Below, piece by piece: positions 1 through 6,748 of a DNA stretch of 64,000 nucleotides (positions within the stretch are counted from its first letter, which is position 1; the number at the start of each line of letters is the position of its first letter). Under the pieces are notes generated by a model. That model was not told the origin of the DNA. It ran no database searches and saw only the letters and a program-made list of their open reading frames with translations. The DNA lies in assembly GCF_052116145.1 (NCBI RefSeq), contig NZ_JBQKLQ010000008.1:84465-148464 (forward strand), read 5' to 3'. The DNA is from Fundicoccus sp052116145 (GTDB lineage Bacteria; Bacillota; Bacilli; Lactobacillales; Aerococcaceae). The position numbers and the translations under genes were made by a program.

Positions 1-666
1 CATAAATAATACATCAATTTCCTCGAGTAGGGAACTCAATACTTGCTGAATATCATTAGTACTTGTAATAGTTCCTAAGACTGGTGTTAATTCCTTTGCT
101 TCCATGGCTTTCGTGGCGATATCTACTTGATGTTGTGCATTCACTTCACTTGAATTATAGAGTATGCCAATCTTTTTAGCTTCTGGGAAGTTCTTGATTA
201 GTAACTCAACATGATCTTCAATTGGCCCAAGGTTAGTGGTTCCTGTTAAGTTGCGTCCTGGTTCTTCCATTGAGTCAACCAAGCCAGCTTGTAAAGGTGC
301 GGCGACTGCTGAAAAGAAAATTGGTTTTTGCGTTTCAACAGAAGCTAACGTTTGAGCTGCAGGCGTCGCAATCGCATAAAGAATGTCACTTTCACGGGCT
401 AATTTTTCTGCAAGTGATTGAAGCCCAGCAATATTCCCACTGGCATTTTGAATATCCCAAACAATACGATCACCGTATTCTTCATTCATTCGATCAATGA
501 AGCCTTGTTGCGCATCATTTAACGCTTCATGCTCTACGTGTTGTAAAACCCCTATTTTAATCGGTGTTTCTTCTTGAGCGGACACAGTATGATTAGGCGT
601 CGTAGCAAGCACTGATAATAAGGATAGTGATGTGGCTATTGTCGCTATTTTTTTTATTAATTTCAT
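1..666 (-). CDS. ABC transporter substrate-binding protein, COG2984/TrpX type (3' end outside window)
   Basis: The reading frame opens with ATG at 666, preceded by a GAGGTG ribosome site, and runs off the left edge. The product starts with a Sec-type signal (MKLIKKIATIATSLSLLSVL, cleavage near SAQEE). It continues with the family blocks GVLQHVEHEALN, a LYAIATPAAQTLAS segment, PIFFSAVAAPLQAGLV and a GILYNSSEVN block. These are the blocks of periplasmic-binding-fold proteins related to TrpX. It is the fourth of four tandem paralogues and the last one visible in the unit driven from about 3100. No permease or ATPase lies in the window, so these presumably follow beyond position 1. The signal has no lipobox cysteine. 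Substrate is not known from the protein; the upstream leader peptide suggests aromatic amino acids (inference). Confidence 0.9.
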   Translation of the reverse strand, partial: MKLIKKIATIATSLSLLSVLATTPNHTVSAQEETPIKIGVLQHVEHEALNDAQQGFIDRMNEEYGDRIVWDIQNASGNIAGLQSLAEKLARESDILYAIATPAAQTLASVETQKPIFFSAVAAPLQAGLVDSMEEPGRNLTGTTNLGPIEDHVELLIKNFPEAKKIGILYNSSEVNAQHQVDIATKAMEAKELTPVLGTITSTNDIQQVLSSLLEEIDVLFM

Positions 667-690
667 CTTTTGCACCTCATTTCTTTCGAT

Positions 691-1662
691 TTATTTGATT
701 GATTCTGGATCGATTCCAATGGCTTCCGCAAATTCTGGGTTCACCACAATATTAAATTCTTTCGCTAATTCAATTGGCATGTCACTTGCATCTAACTCTT
801 CATCTAGCATACGAATAACCATCTCGGCTGTTTGAATGCCGTAATCCTCATAAGAACTAGAAAGTGTCGCTAAACCATTTGTTAGCACAACCGAATCGGA
901 TGATCCAATGGTAGGAATACCTGCTTCTTTGGCAATATCTCCTACTAAAGCAATCGAGCTATCAATTGTATTATCCGTCACCATAAACATAGCATCGACT
1001 TTTTCAACTAGTGACGTCATATTCTGTGCAATATCATTCGTGTTGGTCACTGTTGATATTTCTACTGTGAGACCTGCTGCTTCTAAAACTTTTGTCGCAA
1101 CCTCTGCTTGAACTGTTGAATTCACTTCACTTGAGTTATAAATAATCCCTACTGTTTTAACATCAGGAAAATTTCTAACGAGTAAATCTACTTGCTCATC
1201 AATGGGTGCCATATCACTTGTTCCTGTCACATTTCGTCCAGGTTTTTCTAAAGAGTCTGCGAGTCCCGCTTCTACAGGGTCTGTTACAGCAGCAATAAAA
1301 ATTGGTTTCTTTGTTTCTGCAGTTGCTAAAGCTTGTGCGGTTGGTGTGGCAATCGCAAGCAAGATATCGTTGTCGCGTGCAATTTTTTCACTCATTGATT
1401 GTAGTGTTGATTGGTCTCCATTGGCATTTTGAATGTCCCATTCAATTCGGTCTGCATAGTCCGATGCATCAAGTGTTTCAGTGAACCCTTTTAAAACTGC
1501 GTCTAACGCTTCGTGTTGAACTAATTGTAAGACGCCAACTTTAATTGGCTCATCACCTTGTGCGTTGACTGTTTGAAGCGTAGCGAATGGCGCGAGGAGT
1601 AAACTAACTGCTGCTGAAAACTTAATTGATTTGATTACAATGTGTTTGAATTTAGATAACAT
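691..1662 (-). CDS. ABC transporter substrate-binding protein, COG2984/TrpX type
   Basis: This 323-residue secreted solute-binding protein is a paralogue of its three neighbours. Residues 1-35 form a Sec signal ending near VNAQ with no lipobox cysteine. Family blocks follow in order: KVGVLQLVQHEALDAVLKGF, LLAIATPTAQALATAETKKP, IFIAAVTDPVEAGLAD, GIIYNSSEVNSTVQ, AMFMVTDNTIDSSIALVGDI and a C-terminal EFAEAIGIDPESI. The gene sits between the 1686-2738 gene and the edge-cut gene with gaps of about 24 bases. They therefore probably form one transcript starting near 3090 and governed by the attenuator at 2785-3050. The ligand is unknown; TrpX of streptococci is the nearest functional precedent. Function as a binding protein is sure, specificity is not. 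Confidence 0.92.
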   Translation of the reverse strand: MLSKFKHIVIKSIKFSAAVSLLLAPFATLQTVNAQGDEPIKVGVLQLVQHEALDAVLKGFTETLDASDYADRIEWDIQNANGDQSTLQSMSEKIARDNDILLAIATPTAQALATAETKKPIFIAAVTDPVEAGLADSLEKPGRNVTGTSDMAPIDEQVDLLVRNFPDVKTVGIIYNSSEVNSTVQAEVATKVLEAAGLTVEISTVTNTNDIAQNMTSLVEKVDAMFMVTDNTIDSSIALVGDIAKEAGIPTIGSSDSVVLTNGLATLSSSYEDYGIQTAEMVIRMLDEELDASDMPIELAKEFNIVVNPEFAEAIGIDPESIK

Positions 1663-1685
1663 ACTAATTAGCTCCTTTAAGCTGT

Positions 1686-2738
1686 TTATTCTGTTGAGTC
1701 GTCTTCTTTATCAGATTCATCTTCAGTTGTTGTTTCTTCTGTGTTGTCAGTATCTTCTGTAGCAGTTGGTGCTTGAATACTTGCTGGGTCAATACCAATT
1801 GCTTCGGCATATTCTTCATTTATTACTAATTCTAAAACAGCTGCAGATTCAACTGGAATACTTGCAGTGTCTAAGTTGTCTTCGATTTGTCTTACTAGCA
1901 TTTGAGCCGTTTGTTTACCCAGTTCATAATAATCTAAACCGTAGGTTGCTAAGCCATTTTCAACAATCATATCTTTTGAACCACCAACAATTGGTAGACC
2001 TGCTTCTTTGGCTAAGTCTCCTACTAATGGCATTGCACTAGCAATTGTATTATCTGTTACTGTAAAGATTGCGTCGACTTCTTTTACTAAGTTACCCATT
2101 ACTTGGCTGATATCATTAGTAGATGTCACTGTACCTGTGACAACTTCTTTACCTAACTCTTCTAAATAGTCTGTTGCTTTTTGAGCTTCACCTTTAGAGT
2201 TTGTCTCTCCGGAGTTATAAATGATCCCGATTTTTTCTGCATCTGGTGCAATGCTTAATAACAAGTCTACTTGTTCTTTGATTGGTCCAGCATCAATTGT
2301 TCCGGTAATGTTTTTCCCTGGTGCTTCTAAGCTTTCTACTAAACCAGCATCTACTGGATCCGTTACTGCCGAGAAATAAACCGGTAAATCTGAAACAGCG
2401 TTAGCTACTGATTGAGCAGCTGGTGTCGCAATGGCGAAGACATAATCATTGCCATTGCCTAGTGTTTCAGCCATTGATTGCAAGTTAGCATTATCAGCTC
2501 CTGCGTTTAAATAATTCAGTGTTAAGTTTTCGCCTTCAACATATCCAGCTTCTTCCAAACCATCAATGAATCCATCACGCGTTGCGTCTAACGAGTCATG
2601 TTCAACATATTGTAAGATACCTACACTAATAGCTTCTTGTGCTTGTACGACCATCGTATTGCCTAAGGGTACTACCAATGTAGCTGCAGCTAATACAGTT
2701 GCTAATGTTGACTTTAAATAACGATATGTTTTTTTCAT
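1686..2738 (-). CDS. ABC transporter substrate-binding protein, COG2984/TrpX type, with acidic C-terminal tail
   Basis: A 350-residue solute-binding protein and first gene of the unit reading 2738 to below 1. A GGAGG site lies 8 bases before the ATG. The signal peptide (about residues 1-33, ending VVQAQ) has no cysteine. The body carries the same blocks as its paralogues (GILQYVEHDSLDATRDGFID, FAIATPAAQSVAN, YFSAVTDPVDAGLVES, GIIYNSGETN, AEAIGIDPASI). After the conserved C-terminus there is an extra tail of about 25 Thr/Glu/Asp residues (residues 326-350), absent from the other three. Transcription must pass the terminator at 2785-2832, so expression depends on the leader. The tail may keep the unanchored protein soluble or wall-associated; that is a guess. 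Confidence 0.92.
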   Translation of the reverse strand: MKKTYRYLKSTLATVLAAATLVVPLGNTMVVQAQEAISVGILQYVEHDSLDATRDGFIDGLEEAGYVEGENLTLNYLNAGADNANLQSMAETLGNGNDYVFAIATPAAQSVANAVSDLPVYFSAVTDPVDAGLVESLEAPGKNITGTIDAGPIKEQVDLLLSIAPDAEKIGIIYNSGETNSKGEAQKATDYLEELGKEVVTGTVTSTNDISQVMGNLVKEVDAIFTVTDNTIASAMPLVGDLAKEAGLPIVGGSKDMIVENGLATYGLDYYELGKQTAQMLVRQIEDNLDTASIPVESAAVLELVINEEYAEAIGIDPASIQAPTATEDTDNTEETTTEDESDKEDDSTE

Positions 2739-2784
2739 AGTAAATTCCTCCTGAATTTGTTTTTTATAATATTGGACAACAACG

Positions 2785-2832
2785 AAAAAAGACCTTAGTT
2801 AGATATAATTAAAATCTAACTAAGGTCTTTTT
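2785..2832 (-). terminator. Attenuator terminator of leader 1
   Basis: Read on the minus strand, a 16-bp perfect stem (arms 2814-2829 and 2789-2804) is followed by a six-U run (2785-2790). It lies between the leader peptide and the ATG of the 1686-2738 gene, so it must be bypassed for expression. Its 5' arm and loop include 12 bases (2808-2819) that are exactly complementary to 2886-2897 upstream, which gives a competing antiterminator pairing. Confidence 0.88.
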
Positions 2833-2993
2833 ATAACTGATTAATTAACCCTTGGCTAATTAAGCTAGTTTAATATTACACCCGCTTAGATTTTAATCTG
2901 TATAGATTATCTATGCGGGGCACTCTAAATCACAGCTCCTCATAGATACAAACTTTCGTTTATCGTTTGTATCTAAAAGTTCTAGACACAAAC
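2833..2993 (-). promoter_or_regulatory. Leader 1 alternating-hairpin region (ribosome-mediated attenuator)
   Basis: Immediately 3' of the leader-peptide stop lie five segments, each able to pair with its neighbour. Segment 1 is 2984-2993, 2 is 2965-2974, 3 is 2941-2953, 4 is 2909-2919 and 5 is 2881-2897. Pair 1:2 has 10 bp with one G-U. Pair 2:3 has about 11 bp. Pair 3:4 has 8 bp, then a mismatch and 2 G-C. Pair 4:5 has 10 bp with one mismatch and encloses a small 5-bp hairpin. Segment 5 also pairs with the terminator 5' arm (12 bp). Parity is consistent: 1:2 plus 3:4 frees segment 5 for antitermination, whereas 2:3 plus 4:5 lets the terminator form. The same design occurs at 4263-4432. Confidence 0.8.
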
Positions 2994-3050
2994 CTATCTA
3001 AAGTAGCCGTAATAGAATGTTGAATTTTGTAATATTAATTGCTTAATCAT
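2994..3050 (-). CDS. Leader peptide 1, Phe/Tyr-rich (18 aa)
   Basis: A short frame preceded by GAGG seven bases before ATG encodes MIKQLILQNSTFYYGYFR and stops with TAG at 2994-2996. Five of residues 12-17 are Phe or Tyr. The stop codon abuts segment 1 of the hairpin chain. A ribosome completing the peptide would cover segment 1, while a ribosome halted at the Phe-Tyr-Tyr run would leave it free. The second leader (4432-4488) has the same length and the same final Tyr-Phe-Arg. By analogy with classical leader peptides I infer a sensor of charged tRNA-Phe or tRNA-Tyr. No free function of the peptide is implied. Too short for standard gene callers. Confidence 0.78.
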   Translation of the reverse strand: MIKQLILQNSTFYYGYFR

Positions 3051-3093
3051 TTTTATTCCTCGCTTTTAAAGGTTATATTTCTTCGTTAGATTT

Positions 3094-3122
3094 ATATTAA
3101 ATTAGAAAACGGCTAATGTCAA
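3094..3122 (-). promoter_or_regulatory. Promoter of leader 1 and the tandem binding-protein operon
   Basis: On the minus strand TTGACA (3117-3122) and TAATAT (3094-3099) are spaced 17 bases apart, a near-consensus sigma-A promoter. It lies about 45 bases upstream of the leader-peptide ATG. Confidence 0.82.
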
Positions 3123-3170
3123 CCGCTTTTTTTAATCCTATTACTATCTTCTCATCTAAAACTAATCTTT

Positions 3171-4169
3171 CTACTCTGTTGGTGCTTTGATTGTCGTTGG
3201 ATCCACCCCAATCGCTTCAGCGTATTCTTCATTAATAATTAATTCTAATGTTTTTGCTTTTTCTACTGGAACAGTTGCAGGATCTAAGTCTTCTTCAATT
3301 ATTCTTACGAGCATTTCAGCTGACTGTACGCCTAGTTCATAATAATCTAAACCAAAGGTTGCTAAACCATTTTCGATAATCATATCGTTTGAACCACCAA
3401 TAACTGGTAAACCAGCTTCTTTAGCGATGTCTCCTACCAATGGCATTGAAGATGCGATGTAATTGTCTGTTACTAAATAAATGCTATCGACTTCTTTCAC
3501 TAGATTCCCCATCACTTGGCTAATATCATTCGTCGAAGTGATGGTCCCTAGGACAGCTTCTGCTCCGTGAGCTTCAATTTCTGGCACTGCAATATCGACT
3601 TGGTGTTGAGCGTTCACTTCACTTGAATTATAAATGATGCCGACTTTCTTAGCATCTGGTGTAATCTCAAATAACATATCAATCTGTTGAGCAATAGGAC
3701 CAATGTTCGTGGTTCCTGTTAAATTACGGCCTGGTTCTTCAAAGGAGTCCACTACACCCGCTCCTAAAGGATCTGCTACAGATGAGAAGATGATTGGTTT
3801 TTCCGTTGTTGCTCCTGCTAAAGATTGAGCAGTTGGTGTAGCAATTGCGAATAAATAATCATTATTATTCACTAAAGATTCACTCATCGATTGTAAATTT
3901 GCAATATCAGCATTGGCATTCATGTAATCAATCGTCAGATTTTCGCCTTCTACGTAACCTAACTCAGCCAGTCCATCTATAAACCCTTCACGGTTAGCAT
4001 TTAATGAACCATGATCATTAAATTGAAAAATCCCTACACTAATTGCTGCTTTAGCAGCATCTTCTTGAGCAAGGGCGACATGATTTGTTTGCGTATAAAC
4101 ACTAACTAAACTCGCAGCTGTTGCAAGAGTTGCCATAACCATTTTTGAGTATTTGTATAATTTTTTCAT
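3171..4169 (-). CDS. ABC transporter substrate-binding protein, COG2984/TrpX type
   Basis: A 332-residue paralogue of the three genes to its left, with a GGAGG site before ATG. Signal peptide about 1-35 (ending VALAQ), no lipobox cysteine. Conserved blocks include GIFQFNDHGSLNANREGFID, FAIATPTAQSLAG, IFSSVADPLGAGVVDS, GIIYNSSEVNAQHQVD and AEAIGVDPTTI. It is closest to the 1686-2738 protein (shared TSTNDISQVMGNLVKEVD and AKEAGLPVIGGS). It has its own promoter and its own copy of the attenuator (4215-4562), and a second promoter plus attenuator lies behind it. Binding proteins of one family are thus dosed separately under what looks like the same signal. Being outside the larger unit suggests a spare or differently specific receptor for a shared transporter (inference). 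Confidence 0.92.
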   Translation of the reverse strand: MKKLYKYSKMVMATLATAASLVSVYTQTNHVALAQEDAAKAAISVGIFQFNDHGSLNANREGFIDGLAELGYVEGENLTIDYMNANADIANLQSMSESLVNNNDYLFAIATPTAQSLAGATTEKPIIFSSVADPLGAGVVDSFEEPGRNLTGTTNIGPIAQQIDMLFEITPDAKKVGIIYNSSEVNAQHQVDIAVPEIEAHGAEAVLGTITSTNDISQVMGNLVKEVDSIYLVTDNYIASSMPLVGDIAKEAGLPVIGGSNDMIIENGLATFGLDYYELGVQSAEMLVRIIEEDLDPATVPVEKAKTLELIINEEYAEAIGVDPTTIKAPTE

Positions 4170-4214
4170 TATTATTCCTCCCAGAATATTGATAGCGTTC
4201 AGTAGTAAACCAAC

Positions 4215-4262
4215 AAAAAAAAGACCTAATTGGATTCGATTAAAATCCTAATTAGGTCTTTA
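4215..4262 (-). terminator. Attenuator terminator of leader 2
   Basis: Minus-strand hairpin with arms near 4244-4260 and 4221-4236 (11 bp, a one-base bulge, then 5 bp) followed by a U run at 4214-4220. It stands between leader peptide 2 and the 3171-4169 gene. Its loop side (4238-4247) is complementary to 4326-4335 upstream, the same antiterminator arrangement as in leader 1 but with changed bases on both sides. Confidence 0.85.
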
Positions 4263-4431
4263 TAACTGTTGCATAAGCCTCTAAAAATGGCTATACAGAC
4301 GGTTACTCATTACAAGCCGCTCATAGATTTTAATCTTATCAGATTTATCTATGCGGGCATGTTTTTTAAACAACTCCTCATAGATACAAACTTTCGTTCT
4401 GTGTTTGTATCTATAAGTTCAGACACAAACA
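4263..4431 (-). promoter_or_regulatory. Leader 2 alternating-hairpin region (ribosome-mediated attenuator)
   Basis: The five-segment chain of leader 1 is repeated. Segment 1 is 4421-4432, 2 is 4401-4412, 3 is 4379-4391, 4 is 4347-4357 and 5 is 4317-4335. Here 1:2 is extended to 12 bp by two extra pairs found on both arms (GTG...CAC), 2:3 and 3:4 are conserved, and 4:5 keeps CCGC:GCGG with ATAGAT:ATCTAT around a two-base bulge. The inner 5-bp hairpin with a four-base loop is also kept. Segments outside the pairing arms differ from leader 1, so conservation follows the structure. Confidence 0.8.
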
Positions 4432-4488
4432 CTATCTAAAGTAGTTGTTAAAAAATCGTTTAGCTTGTAATAAGTAAGTCGTTTGCAT
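4432..4488 (-). CDS. Leader peptide 2, Phe/Tyr-rich (18 aa)
   Basis: GAGG eight bases before ATG (4486-4488) opens a frame for MQTTYLLQAKRFFNNYFR ending in TAG at 4432-4434. Length equals that of leader peptide 1; Phe12, Tyr16, Phe17 and Arg18 are conserved while most other residues differ. The stop codon again touches segment 1 of the hairpin chain. This agrees with a translated attenuator sensing Phe and/or Tyr supply; Arg18 is also conserved, so an arginine contribution cannot be excluded. Too short for standard gene callers. Confidence 0.77.
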   Translation of the reverse strand: MQTTYLLQAKRFFNNYFR

Positions 4489-4533
4489 AAAAGTTGCCTC
4501 ATTTCATATTTTATAGGTTTATTTGATAATTAT

Positions 4534-4562
4534 AGTCTAAAGTGTATTCTTCTCAAAGTCAA
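4534..4562 (-). promoter_or_regulatory. Promoter of leader 2
   Basis: Minus-strand TTGACT (4557-4562) and TAGACT (4534-4539) with 17-base spacing, about 46 bases upstream of leader peptide 2, mirroring the geometry of promoter 1. The -10 box is weak; an overlapping TATAAT lies 5 bases downstream. Confidence 0.6.
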
Positions 4563-4606
4563 GCTGAATTTTAACCAAATTATCATTTAACGAAAATAAT
4601 CGTTAG

Positions 4607-5335
4607 TTAATCAAGTAAATTCGTTTTATCGTTAGTTTCATCGCCCATCATATTTAAATCAAAGCTTTCAGCTAAATTTGGTCGATTTTCCTCTTGGTAA
4701 CCTAAATAAGTCACCGCAAAATCTTTTACTCTTGCGAATACTTCCCTTACTTCACGGTATACACGACTCGACTTTGAATCAGGAGCCGGCACACCTACCG
4801 CATCGATCCCTAATCCTCTAGCAAGCATTAACGCGCGCGAAAGATGATAGCCTTGTGTCACGATAATGACTTTATCTTCACCGATGACATTCTTTAAACG
4901 ATACAAACTATCATATGTCGAATAACCTGCATGATCTAAAAACAGTTGATTACTCGGCAAACCTTGTTCAATTAAATAGTCTTTCATGACAGCCACTTCA
5001 TTGTAATATTGATCCCGGTGGTCGCCACTCATAATAAATTGCTTATCTGGTGCAACTTCAAATAAAGTGGCTGCTTGATCCAGTCTTTGTTTTAATATTT
5101 GGCTCGGTTCGGCATTATCAACAACTCCTGCGCCTAATACAATCACTGGCACGTCCTCAGCAATAAACTCACTTTCGACTAATTCATCAATCGAAAGCAT
5201 TGATTGATAGGTCGTACCAATCGTGAATAAATTGATTAACAGTAGGATACTCATAAATAATGTGATTGCTAAAAGGATGAGTTGTATCAATCGTTTTATA
5301 CCTGTGCCAATCACTTTTACCAATCTCAACATCAT
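4607..5335 (-). CDS. DUF218 membrane protein, SanA/ElyC/YdcF-like
   Basis: About 242 residues from the ATG at 5335, chosen because AAGGAG lies five bases upstream; an open frame extends to 5455 without a ribosome site, and the next codon is a second ATG. One long N-terminal membrane segment (LIQLILLAITLFMSILLLIN) is followed by an extracytoplasmic DUF218 domain. The domain shows VPVIVLGAGV, FIMSGDHRDQYYNEVAVMKDYL, a DHAGYSTYDSLYRLKNV block and VIIVTQGYHLSRALMLARGLG. SanA of E. coli, of the same family, affects envelope permeability to vancomycin; the biochemical activity of the family is not established. It has no obvious operon partner. Confidence 0.82.
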   Translation of the reverse strand: MMLRLVKVIGTGIKRLIQLILLAITLFMSILLLINLFTIGTTYQSMLSIDELVESEFIAEDVPVIVLGAGVVDNAEPSQILKQRLDQAATLFEVAPDKQFIMSGDHRDQYYNEVAVMKDYLIEQGLPSNQLFLDHAGYSTYDSLYRLKNVIGEDKVIIVTQGYHLSRALMLARGLGIDAVGVPAPDSKSSRVYREVREVFARVKDFAVTYLGYQEENRPNLAESFDLNMMGDETNDKTNLLD

Positions 5336-5524
5336 TATATCTCCTTGTTCATACAAAATAATTTTGACAATATGATTTATGGTATCAGTCATCCTAGCGT
5401 TCTGCAATTTATTTTGAAGTCCTTTTAAAAAACTTAACCTTTTGATTTTCTCCACTTGTCTGTTCTAACAAGTACGAGACGCCATCAAATAGGGCCTAAG
5501 ACCGCTTTGACTACTAAAGTCATC

Positions 5525-6559
5525 CTAGCACTCAACCTTTTGAACCCAACCCTCTGGTGCTTCTACATCTCCAAATTGAATACCGACTAATTCATCATAT
5601 AAACGACGTGTAATGGGCCCTACTTCTGTTTCAGAATGGAAGACATAGATTTCTTTCCCATAGGTAATTGAACCTATGGGCGAAATAACGGCTGCCGTTC
5701 CCATTGCCCCAGCTTCTGAAAATTCAGCTAAATCAGTCACATAGACATCCGTTTCAATAGCTTCCATGCCTAATCGCTCACGTGCAATCTCCAGCAAGGA
5801 ATACTTGGTAATACTTGGTAAAATCGAAGGGGATTTCGGTGTTACTAACTGCTTATCCTTGGTAATCGCAAAAAAATTGGCTGCACCGACTTCTTCAATC
5901 TTAGTTTTAGTGGCTGGGTCTAAAAAGATTGCATCTGCATAACCATTATCTTTTGCTATCTTACTGGCTATGTTCCCTGCGGCATAATTGCCTCCCACCT
6001 TAGCGGCGCCCGTTCCGTTAGGAGCGGCACGGTCAAAGTCACTAATAAGGAACTTAAAGGGTTGTAAGCCACCTTTAAAATAAGGCCCCACAGGTGTAAC
6101 AAAAATCGCAAAAATATATTCCTCAGCTGGTTTAACACCGACAACATCCCCCACCCCGATTAAAAATGGACGGATGTATAAAGTCGCCCCACTTTCATAA
6201 GGTGGCACCCATTCAGCATTCGCTTTAACAATCTCATGAACCGCCTTAATAAACGCCTCTTTAGGATAAGGCGCCATTAATAATCTTTCGGCTGAGGCAA
6301 TCATACGATCAGCATTTTGATCTGGTCTAAATAGTTGAATTTCACCCTTTTTCGTTCGATAAGCTTTTAGCCCTTCAAAACAAGCTTGTCCATAATGAAA
6401 GACAGGCGATGCCTCACTAATACTAATGTGTTTACTTGCTTCAATTTCTCCTTCGCTCCATTGCCCGTCTTTATAATACGCACGGAAGCTTTTTCCTGTA
6501 TCGATATAACCAAAATCTAATGTTTCCCATTGAATTGTTTCGGGAGCTATTTCTAACAT
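5525..6559 (-). CDS. ilvE: Branched-chain amino acid aminotransferase
   Basis: A 344-residue fold-type IV PLP enzyme of usual length, transferring the amino group between Leu/Ile/Val and 2-oxoglutarate in the cytosol. Visible family blocks: YGQACFEGLKAYRTKKGEIQ near residue 57, RPFLIGVG near 130, the PLP-lysine region GTGAAKVGGNYAAG (Lys about 187), IEEVGAANFF and GTAAVISPIG near the C-terminus. An AAGAAGG site precedes the ATG. A promoter (6687-6715) and an intrinsic terminator (6589-6628) precede the gene, so it is probably attenuated. No other branched-chain biosynthesis gene is in the window, which points to amino-acid catabolism or a final transamination step. Confidence 0.93.
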   Translation of the reverse strand: MLEIAPETIQWETLDFGYIDTGKSFRAYYKDGQWSEGEIEASKHISISEASPVFHYGQACFEGLKAYRTKKGEIQLFRPDQNADRMIASAERLLMAPYPKEAFIKAVHEIVKANAEWVPPYESGATLYIRPFLIGVGDVVGVKPAEEYIFAIFVTPVGPYFKGGLQPFKFLISDFDRAAPNGTGAAKVGGNYAAGNIASKIAKDNGYADAIFLDPATKTKIEEVGAANFFAITKDKQLVTPKSPSILPSITKYSLLEIARERLGMEAIETDVYVTDLAEFSEAGAMGTAAVISPIGSITYGKEIYVFHSETEVGPITRRLYDELVGIQFGDVEAPEGWVQKVEC

Positions 6560-6588
6560 GTTAAAACCTTCTTTCTAGGTTGTGATAC

Positions 6589-6628
6589 AAAAAGGACCGC
6601 ACTAGCTTAAGAAGCATAGGATGCGGTC
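6589..6628 (-). terminator. Leader terminator upstream of ilvE
   Basis: On the minus strand GACCGCA (6622-6628) pairs with TGCGGTC, with an extended inner stem and a CUUUUUG run, ending about 30 bases before the ilvE ATG. Lying between promoter and gene, it must be a conditional terminator. A second ACCGCA further 5' (near 6643-6649) could compete for the 3' arm. Confidence 0.75.
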
Positions 6629-6676
6629 ATGTTTTATAAATATGCGGTTTTGAAAACTTTTGACCATTGCGCACAT
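6602..6676 (-). other. Possible ilvE leader peptide (24 codons, weak)
   Basis: ATG at 6676 lies a few bases after the predicted transcription start and opens a 24-codon frame ending in TAG at 6602. The second half includes three Ile and two Leu codons (NRIFIKHDRILCFLS). There is no Shine-Dalgarno site, so translation would be leaderless or start at the inner ATG (6667). The frame runs into the terminator stem. The branched-chain content fits control of ilvE but may be chance. Confidence 0.3.
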
Positions 6677-6686
6677 TGATGAATCA

Positions 6687-6715
6687 ATTTTATTCTTTCA
6701 TCAAGCAACTGTCAA
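6687..6715 (-). promoter_or_regulatory. ilvE promoter
   Basis: Minus-strand TTGACA (6710-6715) and TAAAAT (6687-6692) separated by 17 bases; the predicted start is near 6680, leaving a leader of about 120 bases that contains the terminator. Confidence 0.75.
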
Positions 6716-6748
6716 TCTAATCAAACTCTCATTTTAAAAGTCTGTTAT

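Noticed and set aside
2785..3050. T-box or known riboswitch in front of the binding-protein genes
   Set aside because: No AGGGTGGNACCGCG T-box sequence, no specifier-loop layout and no match to conserved cores of TPP, SAM, purine, lysine, preQ1 or guanidine elements that I can recall. The translated mini-ORFs and sequential alternative helices explain the conservation better.
5336..5455. N-terminal extension of the DUF218 protein to 5455
   Set aside because: No ribosome site at 5455 and non-membrane, non-family sequence before the AAGGAG-preceded ATG at 5335.
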